Source: Fodinibacter sp963800505 (GTDB lineage: Bacteria > Actinomycetota > Actinomycetes > Actinomycetales > Dermatophilaceae). Taken from it: 64,000 bases of DNA. A program made the translations under genes and the position numbers. Every line of letters begins with the position of its first letter. Position 1 is the first letter of the stretch. Location of the stretch: positions 62,001 to 126,000 of the forward strand of contig CAWDBL010000026.1 of assembly GCA_963800505.1 (NCBI GenBank), written 5' to 3'. Shown piece after piece: positions 9,039 to 18,642 of the stretch. The notes below the pieces were generated by a model. The model worked only from the letters and a program-made list of their open reading frames with translations, ran no database searches and was not told the DNA's origin.

Positions 9039-12000
9039 ATGAACATGAGCACCGTCGACTGGTCGACGTTGACGACCGACCCCGATACTGCGGCCGCAGT
9101 GACCGCGCTCGGCGCCCTCGCATCCGGCTTCGACACGCAGGTGCCGGCGGTGCTGATCCCGGTGCGGGTCGAGACCCGATTCACGACGGCCGAGGTGCCC
9201 GACGCGACCGACCACCTCGGGGACCTGCTCGACCTGCTGGGCCAGCTCGACGGCATCCTGCGGCGGCTGCGCGACCGCCCCTACGCGACCAGGCTCGTCG
9301 GCAACGTCAAGGAGAAGGCGAAGCTCAAGTCCGTGGTGGAGGCGCCGCTGTACGAGGCGACCGAAGCCGACCTCACGGCGCTCGCGGCGGTGCTCCATGC
9401 ACTGCGCGTCCAGCTCGAGCAGCCGATCCTCACCGGAACCCCCGCCCAGCAGAAGGGCCTGGCACGAGCGGTCGCCGTCGTGTCGGCGGACTTCGACGCC
9501 GCTCGGACGGCGCTCGCCGCGCTGCGGTCGGGCTACCAGCGCGAGCGGCTCACAGCTCGGCTCGACACGTTGCATGCCGCGGCCGACGCCGTGCTGGCAA
9601 CCATCAGGACCCGCGTCACGCCGACGCTGAAGCTCGTCGCCGATCTCGGCGTCCGGACGGGCGCGCAGGCCGCACGCGGGCTGGGTCGCACGCCTGCGGG
9701 GCGTCTGCTGCGCCCCGACCTGCTGGGCGCCCGGGATGCCGCGCTGGACCCCGGCGGCACAGCGGCGCGGCCGGCGCCACGGGTGGTGATCGACGACGGC
9801 ACGAGCGCCCAGGCCCTCGGTGCCGGGCACGTCGTCCGGCTCGACCGGTCTGCGCTCGCGGCCTCGGCCGAGGCTGCGCAGCTCATCGCCGACAGACTCG
9901 CGGATCCTCGGGCCGCGCTCGACCCGGACCTGCACGCCGCCGCTGCGGGAATAGCCGTGCTGCCGGGGGCGATGAAGGCCGATCTGCTCGCGAAGCTCGA
10001 CATGGCCGCCACCCGCCTCGGCGCCGCCGAGCTGCGCGCCGAGATCGAGGCCACCCCGAGCGACCGGCCGGACCTCGACAAGCGGGTGCCCGGCCGCACC
10101 GCATCCACCGTGTTCGCGATCACGGCTGGGACGAAGACGGTCCATCAGCTGCTTGTCCGCGTCTACCCCGACCCGGTGGCCGTCGACAGCCACGAAGAGG
10201 ACCTCACCGATACCGAGCGCGCCGACGCGACGGCATTCTGGGTGGCGACGACAGCCGCGGGCACCGACGAGGAACTGCGCAAGGGCGCCTGGCGCGCACT
10301 CTGCATCGGGCGCAGCACCCGGCGAGCCGCGTGGATCGCCCGGGTGACGGAGCCGGCCGAGCCCGCGGACACGTCCCCGACGGCGGGAGCGCTCGCCGCA
10401 ACGAGCATCAACGACGCGATCACGGTGCTCGAGAAGCGGCTCGCCGAGCTCGACGGCGGCATCGCGAGGCCGCCCCGGGAGCTGCTCGAGCGTCGCGGTC
10501 TGCCTCTCGATCCCGTTCGCCCCAGGCCGGGGCCGGTGCGCCCTCCCCTGCCGAGACCGACGACGGCTCTTCCTCCGCGGCAGCTCGCCCGCATCGACAA
10601 GGCGCTGCAGTCGCTGCAGTCCTCCGTCGATGCGGCGGATGCGCTGCCGGAGGCGTCGATCGAGCCCATCGCGGCTCGGCTGAAGACGTCGGCGGCGGCG
10701 GTCGAGGGTCTCCCGCAGGTGTTCAGCAACCTCCCGCCCGACTGGGCGCAACTGCTCGGCGACCTCCTGGAGCGGATCCCGCGGATTCCCGTGGAACCCC
10801 CGCCGACGCACACGATCCCCGACGTCGGCACGAGGACGGGCACGTGGACCCGGGCGGCATCGTCCACCGTGCTTCCCGACAGGTTCGCCGTCTTCACCGT
10901 CACGGGCGGCAAGGCCGGCAAGGTCGCCGCCGGACGGTCCATCCCGCACGACCTCAAGCTCGGGCTCGACCCGGCCAGCGACACGTTCAGCCTCGACGAC
11001 GACGGCAACCTCGTGGTCCCCGACTCCATCAAGTGGATGACCGACTTCGACGAGGCGGAGAGGATGGGGATGGCGCTGCGCCTGACCCTCACCTCGCAGG
11101 AGGCGGCGCGCGGCGTCGACGAGCTCCTCGTCCTCGGCCTCTCGAACGGCGACGCGGCAGACGGCGAGGCGCGGCTGTCGGGCATGCTCGACGCGCACCA
11201 CTACACCGCGCAGGGCCTGTCCCTGCTGCCCATCGGAACGCCGACCAACAACACGGAGGACGAGCAGGCCGGGCACTCCAGCGCGGACGATCCCCTCACC
11301 GCCTACCCGATCGAGCGGGGACCTTCGCTGGCCGGCGCCACGAGCGACTCCGACGGCTCCCGCCTCGCGGCCGCGCTCGGGATCGATGCCGACGTGGTCG
11401 CCCACGTCAAGGGCGCCGACGGGACGGATGCCAGGGACTCGCTGCTGGCCAACCGTGTGCTCTATCCCGGCACGATCGGTCACGCGCTGGAGGAGCTGGC
11501 GTCCGGCCTCGTCAGCCGCGACGCGCGCGACCGCCTGCGCGCCTACGCGCTCGGCGACGTCTCGGCACGCGGGCTGCTCCCGGCCCTCCGGGTCGACGAC
11601 GAGCCGTACGCCCTGCTCCCAGCGGTCGCCCTCAGCCGGTTCCGGCCCGACCTGCGCGACCCCGGTGCCCACGCGGCGCCGCCCGCCCAGCGCGCGAGGC
11701 AGCAGAAGTTCGAGGACACCCTGCTCGAGCTGTTCCGCCGGCTGCACGAGGACTGGTCGGGCATCCGGGTCGGGGCCGACGGCCGGCCGGGTGTCAGGCA
11801 TGCGCACAGCCCGGAGGTGGGGCAGACCGGGTTCGACGCACAGCAGCACTTCCTGGGGATGCTCGGCCTGGAGTCCTCGTCCGTGGGTTCGAGCTATCGG
11901 TTCTCGGTCAACGTCGCCGACCGCGGTGGGGTGCGCGGCGAGCCCGACCTCGGGCTGAACTTCGGCATCCCGCCCGCCGACGGATCGACCCCGAACACCG

Positions 12001-15000
12001 CCGCCGAGTTCGGACCGTTCGCCCTCATGGAGCACCTCGAGAGCGTCCTTCGCCTGGCCTTCGCACTGCCTCCCGCATCCGTACCACGTGATCCCGGGAC
12101 CGGCACAGCGTCGACGGACTGGCAGCCGGTGCTGGAGCGGATCGAGACGTCCCGCGCGTACGGCCTGCGCCTGTTGACGGGGCTCCGGCCCCTGCAGGGT
12201 GCGGTGTCCGCAGCCCCCGTCGGTGCGACGCCCGGCACCGGCAGCTGGATCCTGAGCCTGCTCGACCGGACCCTGCCCGACCTCAGGGGGCGCACCGAGC
12301 AGGACATCGCGAACGTCGGCCTGGCCGAGCTGCTGGTGCGGCACGCGCTGCTCGCCGAGGCGCGCCGCACGGCGGCCGGCATCCTCGTCTCCCGGGGCAT
12401 GATGACGGAGCAGGCGCTGTCGATCCTCGGCACGTCGAGCCTGTACCAGACCTGGTCCAGCGGCATGATCTCGCGCACCTCGGCCTGGGGGCTTCTGTTC
12501 GCCACGGTGAACGACCTCGCGGCGTTGAGCGACAGCGGCGCCCCCGTGCCCGCCGACCTGGACGGCCGCACGATGGCCCAGGTCCTCGCTTCGCCTCTCC
12601 CGGCCGTCATGACCGAGCACCGCAGCGCCGTCACGGCGTTCGCGCAGCTGCCCGCCGACCGCATGACGGCGCTGACCCGGGAGCACCTCGATCTGTGCAG
12701 CTACCGCCTCGACGCGTGGGTCGGCGGGCTCGCGAACCGACGGCTGCGCACGCTGCGCGCAGCTCGTCCGCGGGGCGCGCAGGTCGGCGCGTACGGCTGG
12801 GTCGAGAACCTCACGCCGAGCCCGGCCAGGGGCGCGGCGACCGGTGTGCCGCCTGCCCTGGCGGGTCTCCCGGGCCGGCCGCTCAGTCCCGACCCGTCGG
12901 CAGAGGGCTTCATCCAGACCCCGTCGCCCACGCACGCCGTCACGGCGGCGATCCTGCGCGCGGCCTACCGGTCGCAGACGGCGGAGGGGTCGTTCGGCAA
13001 CGAGATGTCGGTCAACCTGTCGTCCGACCGCGTGCGGGTCGCGCTGTCGCTCATCGACGGCGTCCGCGCCGGCAACGACCTCGGAGCGCTGCTGGGCTAC
13101 CGGCTCGAGCGGTTCCTCCACGAGTACTACGCCCGACCGGACACGCCACACGTGGTCGAGCTCGACGCCACGATCTTCCCCCTGCGGCGCGCCTATCCGA
13201 CCGTCGCGGCCGTCAACCCGTCGGCCGCCGCGGTGACCGAGCCGACGCGCTACGTGGTCGACGGGCTCGCACTGGTGCGCGCGATCCTGGACTGGATCGA
13301 GGCGAACGACCCCGATGCCGAGGGCACCCTGTTCCAGACGCTCATGGCGCATCCGGGCGGGCACCCGTGGGGCACCCAGCGGGACGCGCTTCCGGATCCC
13401 CTCACGCCCCAGCTCGCCGGGGTGCTCCAGGGCATCGACTCGATCGCCGACGCGCTCGACGCGCTCGGCGACCTCACCACGAGCGAGACCGTGCACCAGC
13501 TGGTGCGCGGCAATCACGCCCGGGCAGCGGCTGTGCTCGCAGCCCTGTCGGAGGGCACTGCGATCCCGCATCCCGAAGTCGTCGACACGCCGCGCACCGG
13601 CCTGCCGGTGAGCCACACACTCATCCTGCAGCTGCCGGTCGTCCCCTCCGACCCGCCCACCGGGCCCGACGGATGGGATGCCGTGCCGATGAGTGCGCGC
13701 GCGGCGCTCGAACCCGCGGTCAACCACTGGCTGGGAGGGCTGCTGGGCGATCCGGCTGCGACACGGATCCGGCTGAGCTCCGACGGCCTCGCTCCCGGGA
13801 CGGCCCTTCCCGAGGTGTCGCTCGCCGAGCTCGGCCTGCAGCCGCTCGACCTCGTCGCGATGCTCGCCGACGGGTTCGACACGGCCGTGGGCACCCTCAC
13901 CGCCCGGGTGCTCGACCAGCTGCGCCCGCCTGACCTGCCTCCTGACCAGCCGGGCGTGGTGGTCGCCGACGGCCCGCAGACGACGGCGACCGACTCGTGG
14001 CGCATCGAGTCCGGGCGGGCGCCGGCGTGGGGACCCGGCATCCGGAGCATCACGGACGTCGGCCCGCTGCTGGAAGCTGCGGTCGACCTGCTCGGCACGG
14101 CGAAGCCCGCCCAGGCGTCGGACTACGCCGCGCCCGAGTTCACCGCGACCGCGGGTGACGGCATCGATGTGGAGGACCTGTCGCTGCGGGTGCAGCGGCT
14201 GCTGGACGGCGCCACCGCCGACGCTCTCACGCTGGCACAGCTGCTCAGCGAGGCGGCTGCGCCCGACCCCACGGTGCTCGACGGCGACCCGGCCGGGTGG
14301 CTCGGCGCGCTGCGGAAGCGTGTGCCGGCGGATCCGGCATCCGAGCATCCGAGCGCCTGGCTGCCGACACTCGACGTCACGACGGGCTCGCCCACCGACG
14401 TGGCTGCCAGGCTCGCGCGACTCGACGCCTTCTGGGGCGGTCGTGAGGCGTGGCGCGCGGCGGCGCAGGCGGCGCAGGCCTACGGCATCCGGATCGGCCT
14501 GCCCCGCCGTTACCTGTCGCGGATCCAGGTGAGCACCGAGCTGCTGCAGTCGACCGAGGTCGCCTTCCTCGACCTTGCACAGCGATGCCGCACGGCATCC
14601 GCCACCCTTGCCGCCACACCGGACCCCAGGCCCGCGAGCGTCTGGATGCAGGCAGCCAAGGACCTGCTCGGTGATGGGCTCACGCTCATCCCCCGCGTGG
14701 GACTGGACCCGGTGCGCGCTGACCTGCAGACGGCGCTCGACGCGGACCTCGTGGCTCCGCACGAGCTGGACGGGTGGCTCGAGGGTGCGGCGGCGGTGCG
14801 GCGCGGCGCAGCCGACCTGGCGGACGTACAGGTGCTGGCCGAGGCGCTGGGGCGCGACCCGGTCAGCGGTTCCGTCGCCCAGCTGCCCCACGACGACACC
14901 GATCCGTGGCTCGGCGGACCGCTGCCGGACCCGACCCTCCTCACGGGCAAGGTGAGCGTCGTGATCTTCGGCGCGGGCGAGCTGCCGGCAGTGGGCGCCA

Positions 15001-15347
15001 CCGGAACCGCGCTGCTCGTGGACGAGTGGAGCGAGTCCGTGCCGTACCGGGAGGAGATGACCGGCGTCGCACTGCACTACGACCAGCCGGATGCGACGGC
15101 GCCCCAGGCGATCCTGCTCGCGGTTCCCCCCGTGCGCGACCAGGCATGGACCCTCACCGACTTCGCGGCGACCCTGCACGACACCCTCGAGCTCGCCCGC
15201 AACCGCATGGTCGAGGTCGAGCACATCGGCGCGAGCCGGTACGGGCAGCTGCTGCCGCTGCTCGTCGGCGAGGTCGTGCCGCACGCCTCCGGCACCGCTG
15301 TCGCGGGCGACCGCGTCATCCTCGACTTCCACCAGAACAATTCCTAG
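9039..15347 (+). CDS. Conserved 2102-residue protein of the giant-gene cassette, function unknown
   Basis: ATG at 9039 has GAGGAGG (9021-9027) 11 nt upstream and lies 23 nt after the previous stop. Visible blocks are VPAVLIPVRVETRFTT (residues 36-50), a helical, Ala-rich stretch around 90-360, and HQLLVRVYPDPVAVDSHE (about 369-386) followed by ADATAFW. These blocks look like a conserved family core. Later come VLYPGTIGHALEE and LRPLQGAV, and the C-terminus (about 1900-2100) is mixed alpha/beta with AVPPVRDQAWTLTDF. No signal peptide, transmembrane helix, Walker motif or known catalytic signature was found. Its size and lack of enzymatic motifs suggest a structural or scaffold role, which is inference only. 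Confidence 0.75.
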   Translation: MNMSTVDWSTLTTDPDTAAAVTALGALASGFDTQVPAVLIPVRVETRFTTAEVPDATDHLGDLLDLLGQLDGILRRLRDRPYATRLVGNVKEKAKLKSVVEAPLYEATEADLTALAAVLHALRVQLEQPILTGTPAQQKGLARAVAVVSADFDAARTALAALRSGYQRERLTARLDTLHAAADAVLATIRTRVTPTLKLVADLGVRTGAQAARGLGRTPAGRLLRPDLLGARDAALDPGGTAARPAPRVVIDDGTSAQALGAGHVVRLDRSALAASAEAAQLIADRLADPRAALDPDLHAAAAGIAVLPGAMKADLLAKLDMAATRLGAAELRAEIEATPSDRPDLDKRVPGRTASTVFAITAGTKTVHQLLVRVYPDPVAVDSHEEDLTDTERADATAFWVATTAAGTDEELRKGAWRALCIGRSTRRAAWIARVTEPAEPADTSPTAGALAATSINDAITVLEKRLAELDGGIARPPRELLERRGLPLDPVRPRPGPVRPPLPRPTTALPPRQLARIDKALQSLQSSVDAADALPEASIEPIAARLKTSAAAVEGLPQVFSNLPPDWAQLLGDLLERIPRIPVEPPPTHTIPDVGTRTGTWTRAASSTVLPDRFAVFTVTGGKAGKVAAGRSIPHDLKLGLDPASDTFSLDDDGNLVVPDSIKWMTDFDEAERMGMALRLTLTSQEAARGVDELLVLGLSNGDAADGEARLSGMLDAHHYTAQGLSLLPIGTPTNNTEDEQAGHSSADDPLTAYPIERGPSLAGATSDSDGSRLAAALGIDADVVAHVKGADGTDARDSLLANRVLYPGTIGHALEELASGLVSRDARDRLRAYALGDVSARGLLPALRVDDEPYALLPAVALSRFRPDLRDPGAHAAPPAQRARQQKFEDTLLELFRRLHEDWSGIRVGADGRPGVRHAHSPEVGQTGFDAQQHFLGMLGLESSSVGSSYRFSVNVADRGGVRGEPDLGLNFGIPPADGSTPNTAAEFGPFALMEHLESVLRLAFALPPASVPRDPGTGTASTDWQPVLERIETSRAYGLRLLTGLRPLQGAVSAAPVGATPGTGSWILSLLDRTLPDLRGRTEQDIANVGLAELLVRHALLAEARRTAAGILVSRGMMTEQALSILGTSSLYQTWSSGMISRTSAWGLLFATVNDLAALSDSGAPVPADLDGRTMAQVLASPLPAVMTEHRSAVTAFAQLPADRMTALTREHLDLCSYRLDAWVGGLANRRLRTLRAARPRGAQVGAYGWVENLTPSPARGAATGVPPALAGLPGRPLSPDPSAEGFIQTPSPTHAVTAAILRAAYRSQTAEGSFGNEMSVNLSSDRVRVALSLIDGVRAGNDLGALLGYRLERFLHEYYARPDTPHVVELDATIFPLRRAYPTVAAVNPSAAAVTEPTRYVVDGLALVRAILDWIEANDPDAEGTLFQTLMAHPGGHPWGTQRDALPDPLTPQLAGVLQGIDSIADALDALGDLTTSETVHQLVRGNHARAAAVLAALSEGTAIPHPEVVDTPRTGLPVSHTLILQLPVVPSDPPTGPDGWDAVPMSARAALEPAVNHWLGGLLGDPAATRIRLSSDGLAPGTALPEVSLAELGLQPLDLVAMLADGFDTAVGTLTARVLDQLRPPDLPPDQPGVVVADGPQTTATDSWRIESGRAPAWGPGIRSITDVGPLLEAAVDLLGTAKPAQASDYAAPEFTATAGDGIDVEDLSLRVQRLLDGATADALTLAQLLSEAAAPDPTVLDGDPAGWLGALRKRVPADPASEHPSAWLPTLDVTTGSPTDVAARLARLDAFWGGREAWRAAAQAAQAYGIRIGLPRRYLSRIQVSTELLQSTEVAFLDLAQRCRTASATLAATPDPRPASVWMQAAKDLLGDGLTLIPRVGLDPVRADLQTALDADLVAPHELDGWLEGAAAVRRGAADLADVQVLAEALGRDPVSGSVAQLPHDDTDPWLGGPLPDPTLLTGKVSVVIFGAGELPAVGATGTALLVDEWSESVPYREEMTGVALHYDQPDATAPQAILLAVPPVRDQAWTLTDFAATLHDTLELARNRMVEVEHIGASRYGQLLPLLVGEVVPHASGTAVAGDRVILDFHQNNS

Positions 15348-15356
15348 GGACGTGTG

Positions 15357-17171
15357 ATGGGCTTCATCTCCCCGACCTGTGAGCCCCTGCGCATCTGGTC
15401 CAGGCTCGAGCCCCGGGCCCGGATGGTGGACTTCGCGGGCACGCTGGCCGCGAAGATCGCCGACCCCGCGTTCATGCTGGGGCGGCAGTGGCAGTTCGGC
15501 GAGTTCGCCGGAACGGATGCCGGATCAGCCATCTTCGCCACGCTGGCCAGGCAGGTCAGCCCGATGATGGTCGACGGTGCCGACCCCGACGACGGTGTCG
15601 ACGCGATGACCGAGCGGCTGCCGATCAGCTTCCCGCTCATCGTGCGTGCCCGGCTCGGCCGCACTCTGATGAGCCGGGTCGACGCGGCCGTCCTCGCGTC
15701 GGGGGTGGCTCCCGCCGACTACGACCCGCATGCGATGCGAGAGATCTTCTACCGGTTCTTCGGACACGACGACAGCGAGCCGACGGACCCGGTCGCGGTC
15801 GCCCGGGACCGCACGGCGCCGCGAGCCGTGCGGGCGCGGCACGCGCTGCGCGGGCGGTGCGTCGACGGAGTGCGGGTCTACGAGTCCACGCGGCCGGACC
15901 TGACGGTCGCGATGTTCCCGGCGGAGTTCGCGGGCGCCCTCCCAACGGGGTGGCTGACCACCGTTCGTGACGCGCTGCTGGCGTACCGTGCGTGGTTCGA
16001 GAGCACCTACGCGCAACCGGGCACGGGCACGGCCGCCAGTCGCTGGGAGGGCGACCAGCTGGAGTACGCCGTGAGCGGCACGATCGAACGCGGCGCCTGG
16101 AACACCGTGGTGGATGCCGCCGAGCACCAGGGCGGGCACCTCGACTGGTACTCCTTCGACCAGGGTGCGACGAGCCCCGCCACCGTGGACGGGACGACCG
16201 CGGCGACCGTGGATGTGCGGACCGTGATCCCGACGCCCGCCGAGTACCCCGGCATGCCGAAGCCGCGTTGGTGGCAGTTCGAGGATGCCGCCGTTGACCT
16301 CGGCAAGCTCAGCGCGGACGCGACGGATGCCGCACGCATCGTGGTCAGCGAGTTCGCGCTGCTCTACGGCAACGACTGGTTCACGATCGTCTGCCGTCAG
16401 CCGGTCGGCACCATGGCCGAGCTGCAGGGCGTGATCGTCACCGACACGTTCGGCTGGCGCACGCTCGTCCTGCCGACGGTCGCGCCGTCGGGCCCGGACT
16501 GGACGGGGTGGGATGCCTTCAGCCTCTCTCCTCGTCCGTCCGGGCCGGGTCACGCGCCACTGCCGCAGCACCTGTTCATGCCGCAAACCCTCCCCCACAT
16601 CAGCGACGGCGAGCCCAGCGAACAGGCGGCCTTCGTGCGAGACGAGACCGCCGACATGGTGTGGGCGATCGAGCAGCGCATCCCGGACGGCCTCGACGCC
16701 TCGCGAGATGCCGCGGAGGCGTCCCGGCGACTGCGTCAGCAGCTGGACCCCACGGCCGACGCAGCGCCGACACCTGTTCCGATCGGCGAGGCCGGATCAG
16801 CCGGCCTGCGCTACACCCTGCAGACCGAGGTCGCCGAGAACTGGATCCCCTTCATCCCGGTGCACCTCGACGGTGAGCAACGCGCGATCCAGCTGCAGCG
16901 CGGCACCATTCGCCGCACGATCGGCCCCGAGGACACCCTCATCCGGCCCGTCACCTCGATCCTCCGCGAAGGGATCGACGACGACGACCACCGGACCGCG
17001 GCGTACTTCGTGCACGAGGAGGAGGTGTCGCGCGCGGGCGTCCAGGTCCAGGGACTGCTGCGACGTGCGCGGCGGTACGACGGGACTCCCGTCGTGTGGC
17101 ACGCCCGCAGGGTCACGACCGGTCGCGGCGAGGCCCGGTCAGGGCTCGCGTTCGACCGCATCACCCAGTGA
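15357..17171 (+). CDS. Conserved 604-residue protein, last gene of the giant-gene cassette
   Basis: ATG at 15357 is preceded by AGGGA overlapping the stop of the upstream gene; the gap is 9 nt. The N-terminus carries a dense block: LRIWSRLEPRARMVDF (11-26), then DPAFMLGRQWQFGEFAGTDAGS (36-57). Such Trp/Arg/Gln-rich blocks look like a protein-protein interface. There is no signal peptide or membrane segment. The C-terminal third contains ENWIPFIPVHLDGE and ends FDRITQ. No function is known to me. It closes the operon: the next gene lies 202 nt away behind its own promoter-like sequence. Confidence 0.75.
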   Translation: MGFISPTCEPLRIWSRLEPRARMVDFAGTLAAKIADPAFMLGRQWQFGEFAGTDAGSAIFATLARQVSPMMVDGADPDDGVDAMTERLPISFPLIVRARLGRTLMSRVDAAVLASGVAPADYDPHAMREIFYRFFGHDDSEPTDPVAVARDRTAPRAVRARHALRGRCVDGVRVYESTRPDLTVAMFPAEFAGALPTGWLTTVRDALLAYRAWFESTYAQPGTGTAASRWEGDQLEYAVSGTIERGAWNTVVDAAEHQGGHLDWYSFDQGATSPATVDGTTAATVDVRTVIPTPAEYPGMPKPRWWQFEDAAVDLGKLSADATDAARIVVSEFALLYGNDWFTIVCRQPVGTMAELQGVIVTDTFGWRTLVLPTVAPSGPDWTGWDAFSLSPRPSGPGHAPLPQHLFMPQTLPHISDGEPSEQAAFVRDETADMVWAIEQRIPDGLDASRDAAEASRRLRQQLDPTADAAPTPVPIGEAGSAGLRYTLQTEVAENWIPFIPVHLDGEQRAIQLQRGTIRRTIGPEDTLIRPVTSILREGIDDDDHRTAAYFVHEEEVSRAGVQVQGLLRRARRYDGTPVVWHARRVTTGRGEARSGLAFDRITQ

Positions 17172-17188
17172 GGACGGCGCGGTCGCCC

Positions 17189-17217
17189 TTGACAGCACCC
17201 CTGCCCCGTCAGACCAT
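17189..17217 (+). promoter_or_regulatory. Possible sigma70-type promoter for the MnmH-like gene
   Basis: A perfect TTGACA (17189-17194) is followed after 17 nt by GACCAT (17212-17217), which keeps the A at position 2 and T at position 6 of the -10 box. It lies downstream of the cassette stop and about 155 nt before the ATG at 17374. The -35 is strong and the -10 weak. Confidence 0.35.
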
Positions 17218-17373
17218 GAGGGGACCAAAGGCAGTGCAGTGCACACTCGAATTTGAACCGAGGAACGGAAGAATTTCCGGGCTGATGGGAGTCCTCCTGG
17301 GCGGAAGTTTGCGCGTTCTTCTCCGTGGACACGGAGTTCCGAGCTTGCTCACCGTTCAGGGGGCACTAGCCCG

Positions 17374-17979
17374 ATGCGCTTCGTCGTTCTGACCGGTCTT
17401 CCCGGCGCCGGAAAGACCGAAATGCTGGCGCGCCTCGCGGCCTCGGGGGAGCAGATCGTCGACCTGGAGGAGCTCGCTGTTCACCGCGGGTCGAGCTTTG
17501 GCCGCATCGGACTCTCCTCGCCCCAACCGAGCGAGTCCGAGTTCCATGCCTCGATCGCCGCAGCGCTCGCTGCGTGCGACGAAGAGCGGCCGGTGTGGCT
17601 CGAAGACGAGGGACCGCACGTCGGGCGGCTCTGGCTTCCAGGCGACATCCTCGATGCTATTGCCACGGCGCAGACGGTTGAGATGACGTGCTCACGTGAG
17701 GGGCGCATCGCACGCATCGCCGCGACGTACGGAACCGCTGAGCCCGCCGACCTCATCGCGGCCACCCAGCAGATCCGGCGTCGGCTCGGGAACAGCCGCA
17801 CCGACCGGGCGATCAGCCACTTCTACGCGAGGCGGCCGGATGCCGCCATCCGCGCGCTGCTGAGCTATTTCGACGAGGGTTACGCGCTGCGCGCCGCCGG
17901 CGACACCCGGCGACCTCTGCCCGCGGATGAGGTTCCGGCTGTGGCCCGTATGGCAATCGGAGGCGCGGGCAAGAGATGA
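17374..17979 (+). CDS. Stand-alone P-loop protein like the C-terminal domain of tRNA 2-selenouridine synthase (MnmH/SelU)
   Basis: The 201-residue protein opens with a Walker A loop, GLPGAGKT (8-15). It then shows VDLEELAVHRGSSFG (29-43), QPSESEF (51-57) and RPVWLEDEGPHVGRLWLP (72-89). This order (DLE-LA-HRGS-FG, QPS-x-F, P-V-x-VEDE-x-x-IG-x-x-LP) is the hallmark of the P-loop half of MnmH, which geranylates and selenates 2-thiouridine in tRNA. MnmH also has an N-terminal rhodanese domain with a catalytic Cys; that half is absent and nothing upstream encodes it. A weak ribosome site (AGGGGG) lies about 11 nt before the ATG. The role is unknown: it could be a geranyl/nucleotide-binding remnant, or a kinase-like protein of a new subfamily. 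Confidence 0.65.
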   Translation: MRFVVLTGLPGAGKTEMLARLAASGEQIVDLEELAVHRGSSFGRIGLSSPQPSESEFHASIAAALAACDEERPVWLEDEGPHVGRLWLPGDILDAIATAQTVEMTCSREGRIARIAATYGTAEPADLIAATQQIRRRLGNSRTDRAISHFYARRPDAAIRALLSYFDEGYALRAAGDTRRPLPADEVPAVARMAIGGAGKR

Positions 17980-18642
17980 CCTCCGGGTGCGCGGAGACGC
18001 CTGCGGCGGGTCGGTCCTACCCCCGCTCGTTGAGCGAGAGAGCGAAGCGACCGAGTCGGAACGCCTCGGACCGTGCCGGGGTCAATTCGGCGCGTTTCGA
18101 CTCGCTCCGCCCGCTCAACGACCGAGGAGAGAACGACTGCGAGCGTTCCAGCGACGCGACTTCCCGGACTGGCTCCTCCAGCGGCACCGGCGAGCCGACG
18201 GACGGGTCTGACTCCGCTGAAACCCCGTGCGGGCCTCTCCATCCTCCGAACGGACGGAAGTTGCCGGTGGTTCAGGGATCGGGGGCCCGCGGATCGTAGG
18301 CTCAGCACCAGCAGCAGATCAGCTCTGAGCAGGGGCTTTTGCCGCACCGAACCCGACCCGGTGTGCACTTGGGCGCACCCGGCACAAGGAGCCCGCCCGT
18401 GTTCGTCACCCGCGCCCGCTACCCGGATGCCGACGTCATCGGCACCCCCGTCCCACCGCAACTGGGGCGCCCCATCACGGTGGGGATGGGGTCGGCGCCG
18501 GGAAGTCGCGAGGTCCGGGTCAGCCCTCGGCGGAACATGAGCTCAGATCTCGCACTGATGCACGTGGCGGGCTTGCACCCAGTGCGCCGCGAAGGGTCCA
18601 ACGCGTGCTCTCACACCCGTCCAAGCCTGGAGGCGACTCGCC
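17980..18642 (+). other. Gene-poor stretch with inverted repeat
   Basis: I see no convincing gene. It contains an imperfect inverted repeat (18025-18125). A short frame from GTG 18399 (AAGGAG upstream) to 18659 encodes 86 residues, but it overlaps the next gene's start and resembles nothing known to me. Confidence 0.5.
18025..18125. repeat. Imperfect long inverted repeat with GTTGAGCGAG-type arms
   Basis: The left arm around 18025-18062 (CTCGTTGAGCGAG...GACCGAGTCGGAAC) is roughly the reverse complement of the right arm at 18093-18125 (GTTTCGACTCGCTCC...CTCAACGACCGAG). From general knowledge, intergenic palindromes built on 'GTTGAGCGAGCG...GTTTCGACTCGC' are common in Microbacteriaceae genomes. 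It may also act as a transcription terminator for the upstream gene. Confidence 0.5.

Noticed and set aside
8565..15332. 2255-codon minus-strand open frame opposite the 2102-residue gene
   Set aside because: It is an Arg/Gly/Gln-rich shadow frame of high-GC coding DNA, with no domain character; the plus strand has coherent motifs and a ribosome site.
1..17171. Interpretation as a prophage tail or extracellular contractile injection system
   Set aside because: No sheath, tube, spike, tape-measure, AAA disassembly or baseplate motif was seen, so the label is not supported, although an undetected distant relation is possible.
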